From the NCBI GenBank assembly GCA_029259605.1, contig JAJDEV010000037.1, positions 1-34,078 on the forward strand: 34,078 nucleotides of DNA. The letters are read 5' to 3'. How positions within the stretch are numbered: the stretch's first letter is position 1; each line of letters begins with the position of its first letter. Below the pieces are notes generated by a model, which ran no database searches, had not been told where the DNA came from, and worked only from the letters and a program-made list of their open reading frames with translations. This stretch comes from Planctomycetota bacterium. GTDB lineage: Bacteria > Planctomycetota > UBA1135 > GCA-002686595. The translations under genes and the position numbers were made by a program. Below, one piece after another: positions 1-6,992 of this stretch.

Positions 1-138
1 TGCGTCAGATCAGCGCTTCGCGACCGAAGCGCGTGGAGGCGACCTTGACGGGTCGTCGAACCCGGTGAGGAAGGGAAGCGTTGATATGGCGCGCAGCTGC
101 GTCGATCTCGGTGAAGGCTCATGAATGATCCGGGCTAG
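1..138. repeat. Family B palindromic repeat, right end (cut by window start)
   Basis: Positions 75-138, reverse-complemented, align without gaps to 33996-34060 at the other window end, with roughly a dozen mismatches in about 65 columns. The two are therefore the two inverted ends of one element type. The outer edge is CTAG at 135-138 preceded by CTCATGAATGATCCGGG. Positions 2-38 are identical to 34042-34078 and contain an 8-bp hairpin (GCGCTTCG, loop CGAC, CGAAGCGC). Joining the two window ends through this overlap gives a complete element of about 183 bp with no room for a transposase, so it looks like a miniature non-autonomous element (MITE). Confidence 0.8.
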
Positions 139-315
139 CTCGGGTCGAGCGTTGCCGCGGGGGAACGAGCGGGACACGTTTCGGACGACGAGTTCGTGCG
201 CCTCCTCCGAGCGACGAAATCGCGCGCCGAGCGGTTTCGACGCTCGCGCTCGCTCGATACGCTCGCAGGCGCAGAGTCACGCATCCCCCCACGACACCCC
301 GCACCGAGGTCCCCC
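139..315. other. Non-coding leader upstream of the protease gene
   Basis: This stretch lies between the repeat end and the protease start. It must contain the protease promoter, but I see no convincing -35/-10 pair. The protease frame stays open upstream to a GTG at 196, but that reading is arginine-rich and precedes an obvious signal peptide, so it is not taken as coding. Confidence 0.4.
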
Positions 316-1470
316 ATGCGTCCGTCCACTCTTCGCGCCTCCATCCTCACCGTCGGCTGCGCACTCGCGCTCGCCACGAACGGCGTCGCCCAATCCATGC
401 GACAGGTCGAGCGCATTCCACGCATTCTGGCCGAGCCGCTGCAGCTCACCGGCGGGACCCTCCAGCGCCTGGTGCTCCCGTATCGCGCGGACGGTTCGTT
501 CGAGTTCCAGGTCGAGCTCGGAGGCGAGCGACGCACCGCCGTGGTCGAGCCGCACTCGCTGCGCGCCGACGGCTTCCGCATCGTGGAGCTCCGGCGCGAC
601 GGCACGGAGGTCGAGCTCCCGCTCCCCGCGCCGACAACGTTTCGCGGTGTCGTGCTCGGCGATCCGAACGCGGTCGTCGCGGTCAATCTCTTCGAAGGTC
701 AGCTGACCGGTGTGATCCTGACCGGCAGCGAGACGTGGGGCATCCAACCCGCAACCGAAGGGATCGCTTGGCTTCCGCGCAACGCGCACGCCGTGTACCG
801 CCAGGACGAGATCGAGTCGCGCTCGATCGGCTGTCCGACGGTGGCGATCGAGCCGCACGAACACGGCGCCGACGCCGGCCGGCTCGGTTCGCTCGGAAGC
901 GCGTCGGCGCGCAACGCACCCGAAGTCGCGCAGATCGCGGCCGAGCTCGAGCCGCGCTTCCGCAACCTCTGGGGCGGCATCCCCGGCGCCGTCAATCAGG
1001 CGTCCGCGATCCTCAACGCGGTCGACGCGATCTACGCGCGCGACGTGAACGTCACCTTCCAGGTCACAGCGCTCATCACGCGCGAGGCCGGTTACTCGAC
1101 GAACTCCAGCGCCGTGCTCGGCAACATGCGCAGCATCTGGAACGCGCGCGCGCTCGACATCGTGCGCGACGTCGCCCACCTCTTCATGGGCAGCACCGGA
1201 AGCAACACGATCGGAATCGCCTACACCGGTTCGCTCTGCACGAACTCGCACTACAGCGTGTCGTGGCACACGGGCTCCCTGACGTCGCGCACCGCCGTCA
1301 CGGCACACGAGCTGGGTCACAGCTTCAGCGCTCTGCACTGCGACAACTCGGCGCAGTGCTTCATCATGTGTTCGTTCATCGGGGGATGCAGCGGCAACAT
1401 CACCGCCTTCGCACCCGTGTCCCAGAACGTAATCAGCAACTACGCGGCATCCCGCGTCTGCCTGAACTAG
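316..1470 (+). CDS. Secreted zinc metalloprotease, metzincin (reprolysin/M12-like)
   Basis: A 384-residue exported protein. ATG at 316 was chosen because it starts a clear Sec signal peptide (MRPSTLRAS, then a hydrophobic core to about residue 26). The C-terminal half carries the zinc-binding motif HELGHSFSALH (H331, E332, H335, H341), which matches the metzincin HExxHxxGxxH pattern except that Ser replaces the usual Gly. A Met follows about 14 residues later within CFIMC, consistent with the metzincin Met-turn, and several cysteines nearby could form disulfides. Residues about 50-200 look like a prodomain. It probably hydrolyses extracellular or periplasmic proteins; the substrate cannot be told. 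The TAG stop lies inside the CTAG that begins the family A repeat at 1467. The HD-GYP gene downstream is convergent. Confidence 0.85.
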   Translation: MRPSTLRASILTVGCALALATNGVAQSMRQVERIPRILAEPLQLTGGTLQRLVLPYRADGSFEFQVELGGERRTAVVEPHSLRADGFRIVELRRDGTEVELPLPAPTTFRGVVLGDPNAVVAVNLFEGQLTGVILTGSETWGIQPATEGIAWLPRNAHAVYRQDEIESRSIGCPTVAIEPHEHGADAGRLGSLGSASARNAPEVAQIAAELEPRFRNLWGGIPGAVNQASAILNAVDAIYARDVNVTFQVTALITREAGYSTNSSAVLGNMRSIWNARALDIVRDVAHLFMGSTGSNTIGIAYTGSLCTNSHYSVSWHTGSLTSRTAVTAHELGHSFSALHCDNSAQCFIMCSFIGGCSGNITAFAPVSQNVISNYAASRVCLN

Positions 1471-1632
1471 CAGTCCGTGGTGAAACTCACGATGTCTTCG
1501 GAGCGTGATGAATGCGCGCTGACGAGGCGCGCTGACGACGCGTATTCGCTGGATACTCGGAGGAAGCGGAACGCGGGCAGCGCGGATTCAGCGCGCTCCG
1601 AGGAGGTCGTGAGTTTCACCACGGGCTGCTAG
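1467..1632. repeat. Family A palindromic repeat, copy 1 (166 bp, MITE-like)
   Basis: The element is bounded by CTAG at both ends. Its termini are near-perfect inverted repeats (CAGTCCGTGGTGAAACTCAC at the left, and its complement with one change at the right), and the inverted similarity continues with scattered mismatches to about 57 bp from each end, so almost the whole unit is a palindrome. Copy 2 at 16919-17084 is the same length and matches in the opposite orientation across both termini and centre. It has no coding capacity. It sits between two convergent genes, where the RNA hairpin could also act as a terminator. The left CTAG holds the stop codon of the protease gene. Confidence 0.92.
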
Positions 1633-1638
1633 CCGTTC

Positions 1639-3021
1639 CTACGCCGCGCTGCGCGCTGTGCCCTTCGTTTCGAGGTGCGCGCGCAGCGCGTCGAGGCAGC
1701 GAGAGTCGAGCGCGCTTCCGCGCATTTCTTCGAGCGTCTCGAGCGCGCCCTCGAGCGGCATGCCCTTGCGATGCGGGCGCTTCGAGCGCAGCGCGTCGTA
1801 GATGTCCGCGACGGCGATGATGCGCGACTCGAGCTCGATCTCCTCGGCGTCAACCGCGTGCGGATAGCCCTGGCCGTCCAAGCGTTCGCGGTGCGACGAG
1901 ACGAAACGCGCCAGGTTCTGGAAGGGATCGAGCCTGGACAGGATGGCCTGGGCGTGGACGGGTTGGCGTTTGACGGCTTCCCACTCGGCCTCACCGAGCT
2001 CGCCCGTCTTGTCGAGGATCATATTGCTGACACCGAGCCGGCCGATGTCGTGCAGATGCGCGGCGCGCCGCATCCACATGCGCCGCTCGTCGCCGAGCCC
2101 CAACCTGCGTCCGATCGCGTCCGCGAGGCGCGCCACGCGCGCGCTGTGTCCCTTGGTGAACGGACTCTTCGAGTCGACGACGATGCCGAACGCCTCGGTG
2201 ATCACGTCGAGGCGCGCGTTGTTCACTTGCAACCATCCCGAGCGCGGCTCGAGCGCGACCACTCGATCGTCCAGACCGTCCTTCTCCAGACCGCCCCAGA
2301 AACCGTCGCGCGCAGCGGCGTTCCGCAGCGCATCGACGAGCTTCGGATCGAACCAGCGACCGCTGCGCGCAGCCGCCTCGGAGAGCGCGGCCTCGGGGCC
2401 GTGCTTGGCATGAACGAGCTCGACGACCTGGGCGAGCAGCGCGATGCGCGCGCCCAGCGGAATGCTCTCGCCGCCCAGCCCCTTCGGGCTCCCCTTGCCG
2501 TCCCAGTGTTCGTCGAGGCTCCTGATCGCGTCCACGACCGGCTTGCCGAAGCCGAGCTTCTTCACGACGCGCTGCGCCTGCTGCCCACGCAGATGGCTGA
2601 GCTCGTTGTTCGTCGCCGCCTGGGTCTTGAGCAAGCGCCAGAGCAGACCGGCGCGCTTCGAGAGCGAGTCGCCGAAGCTCTTCTCGGAGAGGACGTAGCG
2701 CGAGATCGAACCGAGCTTGCGCATGTTGACCGCCTTCGACTTGCCCTTGGTCGAACGGTCGTCCGCACCGAACGTCGCGACGAAGCGCGCCGCGTTGCTG
2801 CTGCAACCGATGTCCTTCAGCAGCGTCGAGTAGAACAGGTACCAGAGCGGCTCGGAGCCGAGCTCGAGCTCTTCGCCGACTCGCATCGCGATCCAGCACG
2901 TGCGCAGCGAATGGCCGGGCGACTGGCCCTCGGCGAGATCGAGCGCGTAGCTCAGCGAGACGATGACCTGGGACAGGAGCAGGCCTTCGGTGGTCGACGG
3001 ACGAGCGTGTTGATTCGGCAT
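1639..3021 (-). CDS. Tandem HD / HD-GYP phosphohydrolase
   Basis: A 460-residue cytoplasmic protein without membrane segments. The C-terminal half is an HD-GYP domain: HSARVARLAD, HDIGRLG (H324, D325) and HRERLDGQGYP (GYP at 385-387), followed by the SRIIAVADIYDAL helix typical of the family. HD-GYP proteins usually hydrolyse cyclic di-GMP. The N-terminal half looks like a second, decayed HD domain: the HD pair reads KD (residues 69-70), and a later DEHWDGKGSP segment imitates the HHE/GYP region with GSP instead of GYP. A likely reading is one active and one regulatory HD domain. ATG at 3021 is preferred over an upstream start in an untypical leader. It is convergent with the protease gene across the family A repeat. 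Confidence 0.85.
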   Translation of the reverse strand: MPNQHARPSTTEGLLLSQVIVSLSYALDLAEGQSPGHSLRTCWIAMRVGEELELGSEPLWYLFYSTLLKDIGCSSNAARFVATFGADDRSTKGKSKAVNMRKLGSISRYVLSEKSFGDSLSKRAGLLWRLLKTQAATNNELSHLRGQQAQRVVKKLGFGKPVVDAIRSLDEHWDGKGSPKGLGGESIPLGARIALLAQVVELVHAKHGPEAALSEAAARSGRWFDPKLVDALRNAAARDGFWGGLEKDGLDDRVVALEPRSGWLQVNNARLDVITEAFGIVVDSKSPFTKGHSARVARLADAIGRRLGLGDERRMWMRRAAHLHDIGRLGVSNMILDKTGELGEAEWEAVKRQPVHAQAILSRLDPFQNLARFVSSHRERLDGQGYPHAVDAEEIELESRIIAVADIYDALRSKRPHRKGMPLEGALETLEEMRGSALDSRCLDALRAHLETKGTARSAA

Positions 3022-3245
3022 GGCGAGACAGGGGGTGAATCGAGTCGATCGGCCAGCGCGCCCGACTTCTTGAGCGCCCCCTGCGGTCCGCTCGGCGGTG
3101 GCGTAAGTCCCTCCCGCCACCGGGCTTTACGGCGTCAGCGGGGGCACAGGCTCGCGCGCCGAGCCGTTCCGATGGAAGGAAGTCGGCCCCTCGCCGGTCG
3201 CACCAACACGGGGCGCGGACGCATCGTTTGCGGTGTGCCTCCTCG

Positions 3246-3836
3246 ATGACACTCGAACGCTCCGTCCTGAAGCGCCTTCAATCCGGCGACCCGCGGGCCC
3301 TCGAAGACTGCTACCAAGTCTTCGGTGCGCGCGTGTTTCGGCTGTGCCGCATGCTGTTGAACCAAGACTCCGACGCCGAGGACGCGACCCAGGAGGTCTT
3401 CCTCAAGGTGCTCGATCGCGCCCGTCAGTTTCGAGGACGCGCGCGCTTCTCGACCTGGCTGCACCGGCTGACGGTCAACCACTGCCTCTCGCGGCTCGAG
3501 AAGGAGCGCGTGCGCCGCGCGGACTCGCTCGAGCGGGAAACGGCGCATCACGCGTTCGAGTCGGACCGTCCGTCTCCGGTCGAGTTCGCCGAGCGTGCGG
3601 AGGCACGGCGCCACCTCCAGGCGTTGCTCGCGCGCGTTCCCGCGGACCAGCGTGCGGTGCTCGTGCTGCGCGAGATCGAAGGGCTGTCCTACGCCGAGAT
3701 TGCCGAGGTCGTGGACGTGCCGGTGGGGACCGTGATGTCGCGCCTCTCCCGCGCCCGCGTCCGGCTGACCGAGCTCGTCGCACCCGCATCGAGCGCACCG
3801 GCGCGCCCCGTGACTCCTTCCCGTTCCGCCTCATGA
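3246..3836 (+). CDS. ECF-type RNA polymerase sigma factor (first of four-gene unit)
   Basis: A 196-residue sigma-70 family protein of ECF size. Region 2 spans about residues 14-85, with the characteristic DAEDATQEVFLKVL and a RFSTWLHRLTVN segment. Region 4 spans about 120-175, with LSYAEIAEVVDVPVGTVMSRLSRAR as its helix-turn-helix. No region 3 or 1.1 is present. ATG 3246 fits the usual N-terminus; an in-frame start at 3228 would add six residues. The stop overlaps the start of the next gene (ATGA), as expected for a translationally coupled sigma/anti-sigma pair. The two further genes suggest it responds to an envelope or metal signal; that is inference. Confidence 0.93.
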   Translation: MTLERSVLKRLQSGDPRALEDCYQVFGARVFRLCRMLLNQDSDAEDATQEVFLKVLDRARQFRGRARFSTWLHRLTVNHCLSRLEKERVRRADSLERETAHHAFESDRPSPVEFAERAEARRHLQALLARVPADQRAVLVLREIEGLSYAEIAEVVDVPVGTVMSRLSRARVRLTELVAPASSAPARPVTPSRSAS

Positions 3837-4339
3837 ACGAACAACGAATCACCGACCGCTCCGGCAACGCGCCGTGCGCCAGCATCCAGGAACGCTTTGC
3901 ACTGCGTCACGACGGCGAGACGGTAGCGCAGACGCGCTCGGCGGACGACGCGCACGTCGCCACGTGCGCCGTGTGCGCGCGCTTCATCGCGACCCTGCAG
4001 CGCACGGCGCCGCTGTTCGACGCGGCGCGCGAGCTCGAAGCTCGCCCGCGCATCGAGGCGCGCCTGCGCGCAGCCGTCGCGGCGCGCACCGCCGCGCGAC
4101 CGCGCGGGGTTTGGACGCTGCGCCTGGCGGCCGGCTTCGTCGGATTCCTGACCGTCTTCGCCATCGCCCGCGCCGTCGGAACCGGCGCTCGCTCCGACCG
4201 CGCACCCGAGCGCGGTGGCCCGCACGCCATCGACCGCTTCGTCGGCGCGACGCGCGCGCTCACGCTCCGAACCGACGCGTTGGCGTTCCCCGAGAGCGCC
4301 CTGCTCGCCCGCTTCTCCGCCATCGAGGACGAACGATGA
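3833..4339 (+). CDS. Putative zinc-binding membrane anti-sigma factor
   Basis: A 168-residue protein whose start overlaps the sigma-factor stop by ATGA. Near the N-terminus it has H41-x3-C45-x2-C48, the core of the zinc-binding anti-sigma (ZAS) signature, within a helical segment. A single hydrophobic helix follows at about 94-115 (LRLAAGFVGFLTVFAIARAV), and about 50 residues then lie outside the membrane. Sequence and position support a role in holding the sigma factor of 3246-3836 at the membrane until a periplasmic signal arrives. The outer domain resembles nothing I recognise. The stop again overlaps the next start (ATGA). Confidence 0.75.
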   Translation: MNEQRITDRSGNAPCASIQERFALRHDGETVAQTRSADDAHVATCAVCARFIATLQRTAPLFDAARELEARPRIEARLRAAVAARTAARPRGVWTLRLAAGFVGFLTVFAIARAVGTGARSDRAPERGGPHAIDRFVGATRALTLRTDALAFPESALLARFSAIEDER

Positions 4340-4809
4340 GAACACCCTGGACCCCGTGGCTGCTCGGCGGCGCGTTGATCGCGAGCCTGCAGTGGAACTT
4401 GCGCTCGGTGCAACCGGCGCAACCGGTCGACGGACCGAGCGCATGCGCACTGCGTGCGGAGAGCGCGCCGGCCTTCGATTTCGACGCCGAACAACTGGCG
4501 CTGACCGACGCGCAGAAGAGCCAGCTCGAGACCCGCTGCGGCATGGCCTGCTCCGACGCCGCCGCGATCGAGCGGTCGATCGAAGCGCAAATGCACGCAT
4601 TGCGCACCGCGTTGTCGGCGCCCGAGATCGACCGCGAACACGTCGACGCGCTCGTCGCGGACATCACGAGCCAGCGTCGCGCGTTCCTCGAGATGTGCGT
4701 CGAGTCGGTCGTCGCCGTGCGCGAAGTGCTCTCCGCCGAACAGGTGAGCACGCTGCTGGAGGAGTGTTGCCCGACAAGTTCGCCGGAGTGTTCGACGGAC
4801 ACGGAATAG
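4336..4809 (+). CDS. Spy/CpxP-like periplasmic sensor protein (heavy-metal-resistance type)
   Basis: A 157-residue protein with an N-terminal hydrophobic segment (PWTPWLLGGALIASL) acting as signal or anchor. A mostly alpha-helical, charged domain follows: LTDAQKSQLETRC near residue 55, then long amphipathic helices ending with LSAEQVSTLLEECC. The 'LT-x-x-Q ... LS-x-x-Q' layout is that of Spy/CpxP/CnrX-type periplasmic proteins, some of which sense Ni, Co, Cu or envelope stress in ECF systems. Unusually, it has several Cys residues (RCGMAC, EMC, ECC, PEC), possible soft-metal ligands. Its ATGA overlap with the anti-sigma gene indicates co-translation. Family assignment rests on pattern and context, not on catalytic residues. 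Confidence 0.65.
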   Translation: MRTPWTPWLLGGALIASLQWNLRSVQPAQPVDGPSACALRAESAPAFDFDAEQLALTDAQKSQLETRCGMACSDAAAIERSIEAQMHALRTALSAPEIDREHVDALVADITSQRRAFLEMCVESVVAVREVLSAEQVSTLLEECCPTSSPECSTDTE

Positions 4810-4887
4810 CGCGCGGCGTTCGCCGGTCGGACTGCGGGGCGACGGAACACGTCCGGCGCCAACGCATCCACGACTAGGAGAATTCGA

Positions 4888-5292
4888 ATGCTCAAGATCC
4901 TGACTTCCGGTGTTCTCGCGCTCTCGCTCGGCATGTCGATGCTCGGGTTCAGTCGCGACGAAACCGCGACTCCGACCGACGCTTCGGCGCTCGATTGCCT
5001 GCCCGCTTGCATGGAAGACTGCGATGCGACCGTCGAGCGCCTGCCCGACGGAACCTGTCGCGTCGACTGCATCGATGAGAACGGCGAGGCGTGCTGGGCG
5101 ATCGTCGCGTGCGATCCGAACGGAACGTGCGAAGTGCTCGAGCGCAGCGCGAACTGCGAGCTGCCCGAGTGCGACCTGGGCGGCTGCGAGCAGTCCGCGA
5201 GCGATACGAAGCGCGCGAGCGAGTGCAGCACGGCGGCGGCGCGTCCGAGCTGCGACGGCGGCGCGTGCCCGTCGAGCGCGGCGCCGAACTAG
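4888..5292 (+). CDS. Small exported cysteine-rich protein (14 Cys), last gene of the sigma unit
   Basis: A 134-residue protein preceded by a good ribosome-binding site (AGGAGA, spaced about 8 nt from ATG 4888). Residues 1-22 form a signal peptide (MLKILTSGVLALSLGMSML). The mature part has 14 Cys, often near acidic residues (CLPACMEDC, CRVDC, CELPEC, CDLGGC), and a low-complexity Ser/Ala/Cys tail. I recognise no family. Such a protein could bind metal ions or form a disulfide-rich fold. Its place 78 bp after the CpxP-like gene suggests it belongs to the regulon or operon of the sigma factor. The TAG stop (5290-5292) is part of the CTAG that starts a family B repeat. Confidence 0.75.
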   Translation: MLKILTSGVLALSLGMSMLGFSRDETATPTDASALDCLPACMEDCDATVERLPDGTCRVDCIDENGEACWAIVACDPNGTCEVLERSANCELPECDLGGCEQSASDTKRASECSTAAARPSCDGGACPSSAAPN

Positions 5293-5391
5293 CCCGGGTC
5301 ATTCATGAGCATGCACGCCAAAAGCTGCAATCGACCGGCTACGCCGGTCTCTCGGCCCCTGCCGCACATCCTCATGAAGAACCCGGGCTAG
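5289..5391. repeat. Family B palindromic repeat, short 103-bp copy
   Basis: CTAG at 5289-5292 and 5388-5391 flank a small palindromic unit. The left terminus reads GCCCGGGTCATTCATGAGCA; the right terminus, read inward on the other strand, is the same apart from a few changes (GCCCGGGTTCTTCATGAGGA). The inverted ends resemble each other for about 26 bp. The centre holds a separate perfect hairpin (ACCGGC, loop TAC, GCCGGT at 5333-5347). The termini match those at 1-138 and 33996-34078, but the interior differs, so it is a shorter relative. No coding capacity. Confidence 0.88.
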
Positions 5392-5833
5392 CCCGCGTTG
5401 GCCGGCCGATCGCCCGTTGCGGCGGTCGTCCGGCACCTGCGCAGGCGCGCGGAGACGCGAATCGCCGCGTTCGCCCCCGAACGGGAATTAACGGACTGCC
5501 CGAGTGTTGCTCGCGCACTGCGCGGGACGCGTACTCCACGCTCCAGCCCTTTCTCATCCCCCGGCGCCACCGACGACCGAATCCCCGATCCGCGACGTCG
5601 GGGGAATGCTCCGCCACCTGAGAAGCTCGGCCAGACTCAGCCGCCGACGAACGCACCCCAGCATCCTCGCCGGTGTTTGCTCCTCGTCGTCCGCGTTGAA
5701 ACGCCGCCGAACGAAGTCCCTCGCGCGTGATGCCGTGGTGTCCGAGAACGCGATCAGCGCGAGCACCTTCACGAAGACCGGTCGACCGCGTCGAGCTCGA
5801 CGAGGCGACGCGCGACGCGCTGGCTGACGTCGG
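5392..5833. other. 442-bp stretch without a recognisable gene
   Basis: No convincing gene is seen between the short family B repeat and the 3' end of the SGNH hydrolase gene. Open frames exist on both strands, but all are rich in Arg/Ala/Ser as expected of chance frames in GC-rich DNA. One minus-strand frame (about 5560-5790) has a more protein-like composition (VFVKVLALIAFSDTTASRAR) but no recognisable family or start, so it could be a gene remnant. I see no tRNA, riboswitch or strong terminator. Confidence 0.4.
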
Positions 5834-6850
5834 CTACGGCAACTGAGCGCGGACGAGCTCGAGCAGGCACTGGGCCGCGAGGTCGTGACCGAGCGGGTTC
5901 GGATGCTCGTCGACCGGCGCCACGCGCACGTCGAGCGGCTCGTAGGGCTCGAAGACGTCGAGCAGGTCGCGCGTGAAGGTGAAGCCCGCGGCGTCCGCGG
6001 CATCGATCACGCGCGCGTGGATGTCCTCGAACGGGTACGCGTCCCACGACGTGCAGTGCGCTGCGTCCGGAAAGACGACCAGACCGATCGGAACTCCCGC
6101 ACCGCGCGCGCTGGCCACCATCGAGTCGAAGCCGTCGACGACGCTCCTCCACTTCTCGGGCTCGCCGTAGAGGCTGCGCGTGTAGTAGCCGTCGCCGAGT
6201 CGGCGCACCTTCGCCTTGTGCCGGCGCTGTGCGAGGTAGCGCAGCACGTGCGAGTGCTGCCACCACTTGGCGCCCGTGAAGTACGTGTGCAGCGGCTGGA
6301 TCGCTTCGATCTCCGGGTCGTTCAGCACGTAGGCGACGAGGATCAACGCCGGATCGAGCGGCAGCGCGCGTTCGGCGATCACGATCGCCTCGTCGCGCGT
6401 CGTGTAGCCGCCGACTCCGAAGTTCAGCACGTCGAACACGCGCCCGCCCGCGGTGAGCTCGGCGTCCGCGTTGAGCAGCGCCTCGAGCCGGTTGCAAAAC
6501 GTGTCCTCGACCTCGACGCCGTAGCCGAAGGCATACGAGTCGCCGACGACCGCGATCCGGATCAGGCCGTCGACCGCGGGGCGCGGTTCGTCGTCGCGCA
6601 TGCCGAGGCTGTTCGTGCGGACCCGAATCGGCCCGACGGGGAGATCGCGGTTCGGACCGAGCTCGTAGGCGAGCCCTTCGAGCTCGGACGGCTGGTAGAC
6701 GCGCCGCGTCCAAACGCCTTGCGCCGCTTCGCCGAGCGGAGCCAGGAACTGCACCGGCGCGCGCCAGCGCAGATACAGCTCCCAGCCGACGAGCGGAGTC
6801 GCCATGGCGATCACGGCGACGAGCAGACGGGTTCGGATGCGGGCAGACAT
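5834..6850 (-). CDS. Membrane-anchored SGNH/GDSL hydrolase
   Basis: A 338-residue protein starting at ATG 6850, where an N-terminal membrane segment begins (LLVAVIAMATPLVGWELYL). All four SGNH blocks can be seen: block I VVGDSYAFGYG with nucleophile S105; block II NFGVGGYTT supplying the oxyanion-hole Gly; block III YVLND supplying Asn; block V DEHPNPLGH with D314 and H316. The catalytic triad is therefore complete and the domain should face the periplasm. SGNH enzymes beside an MBOAT acyltransferase commonly add or remove acetyl/acyl groups on exported polysaccharides. The divergent MBOAT gene begins 142 bp away, so a shared control region is likely. Confidence 0.85.
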   Translation of the reverse strand: MSARIRTRLLVAVIAMATPLVGWELYLRWRAPVQFLAPLGEAAQGVWTRRVYQPSELEGLAYELGPNRDLPVGPIRVRTNSLGMRDDEPRPAVDGLIRIAVVGDSYAFGYGVEVEDTFCNRLEALLNADAELTAGGRVFDVLNFGVGGYTTRDEAIVIAERALPLDPALILVAYVLNDPEIEAIQPLHTYFTGAKWWQHSHVLRYLAQRRHKAKVRRLGDGYYTRSLYGEPEKWRSVVDGFDSMVASARGAGVPIGLVVFPDAAHCTSWDAYPFEDIHARVIDAADAAGFTFTRDLLDVFEPYEPLDVRVAPVDEHPNPLGHDLAAQCLLELVRAQLP

Positions 6851-6992
6851 GGGCGCTTCGCGGCGCACGGTAGACGTTCGAAGTATCGCTCGCAATCGAC
6901 GCGATGACGCCCGCCCGCTCCGTTGATGTTCCGCCGACCGCCCGTAGACTTCGAGCGCCGCACCGCGGAGCGGATCGGCTCCCGCACCGATC

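Noticed and set aside
277..1338. Long antisense open frames, here and opposite most genes
   Set aside because: Very high GC at third positions leaves long open shadow frames. They are Arg/Ala-rich and match no family.
5560..5790. Minus-strand frame as a gene fragment
   Set aside because: Composition is slightly protein-like, but there is no start, ribosome-binding site or recognisable family.
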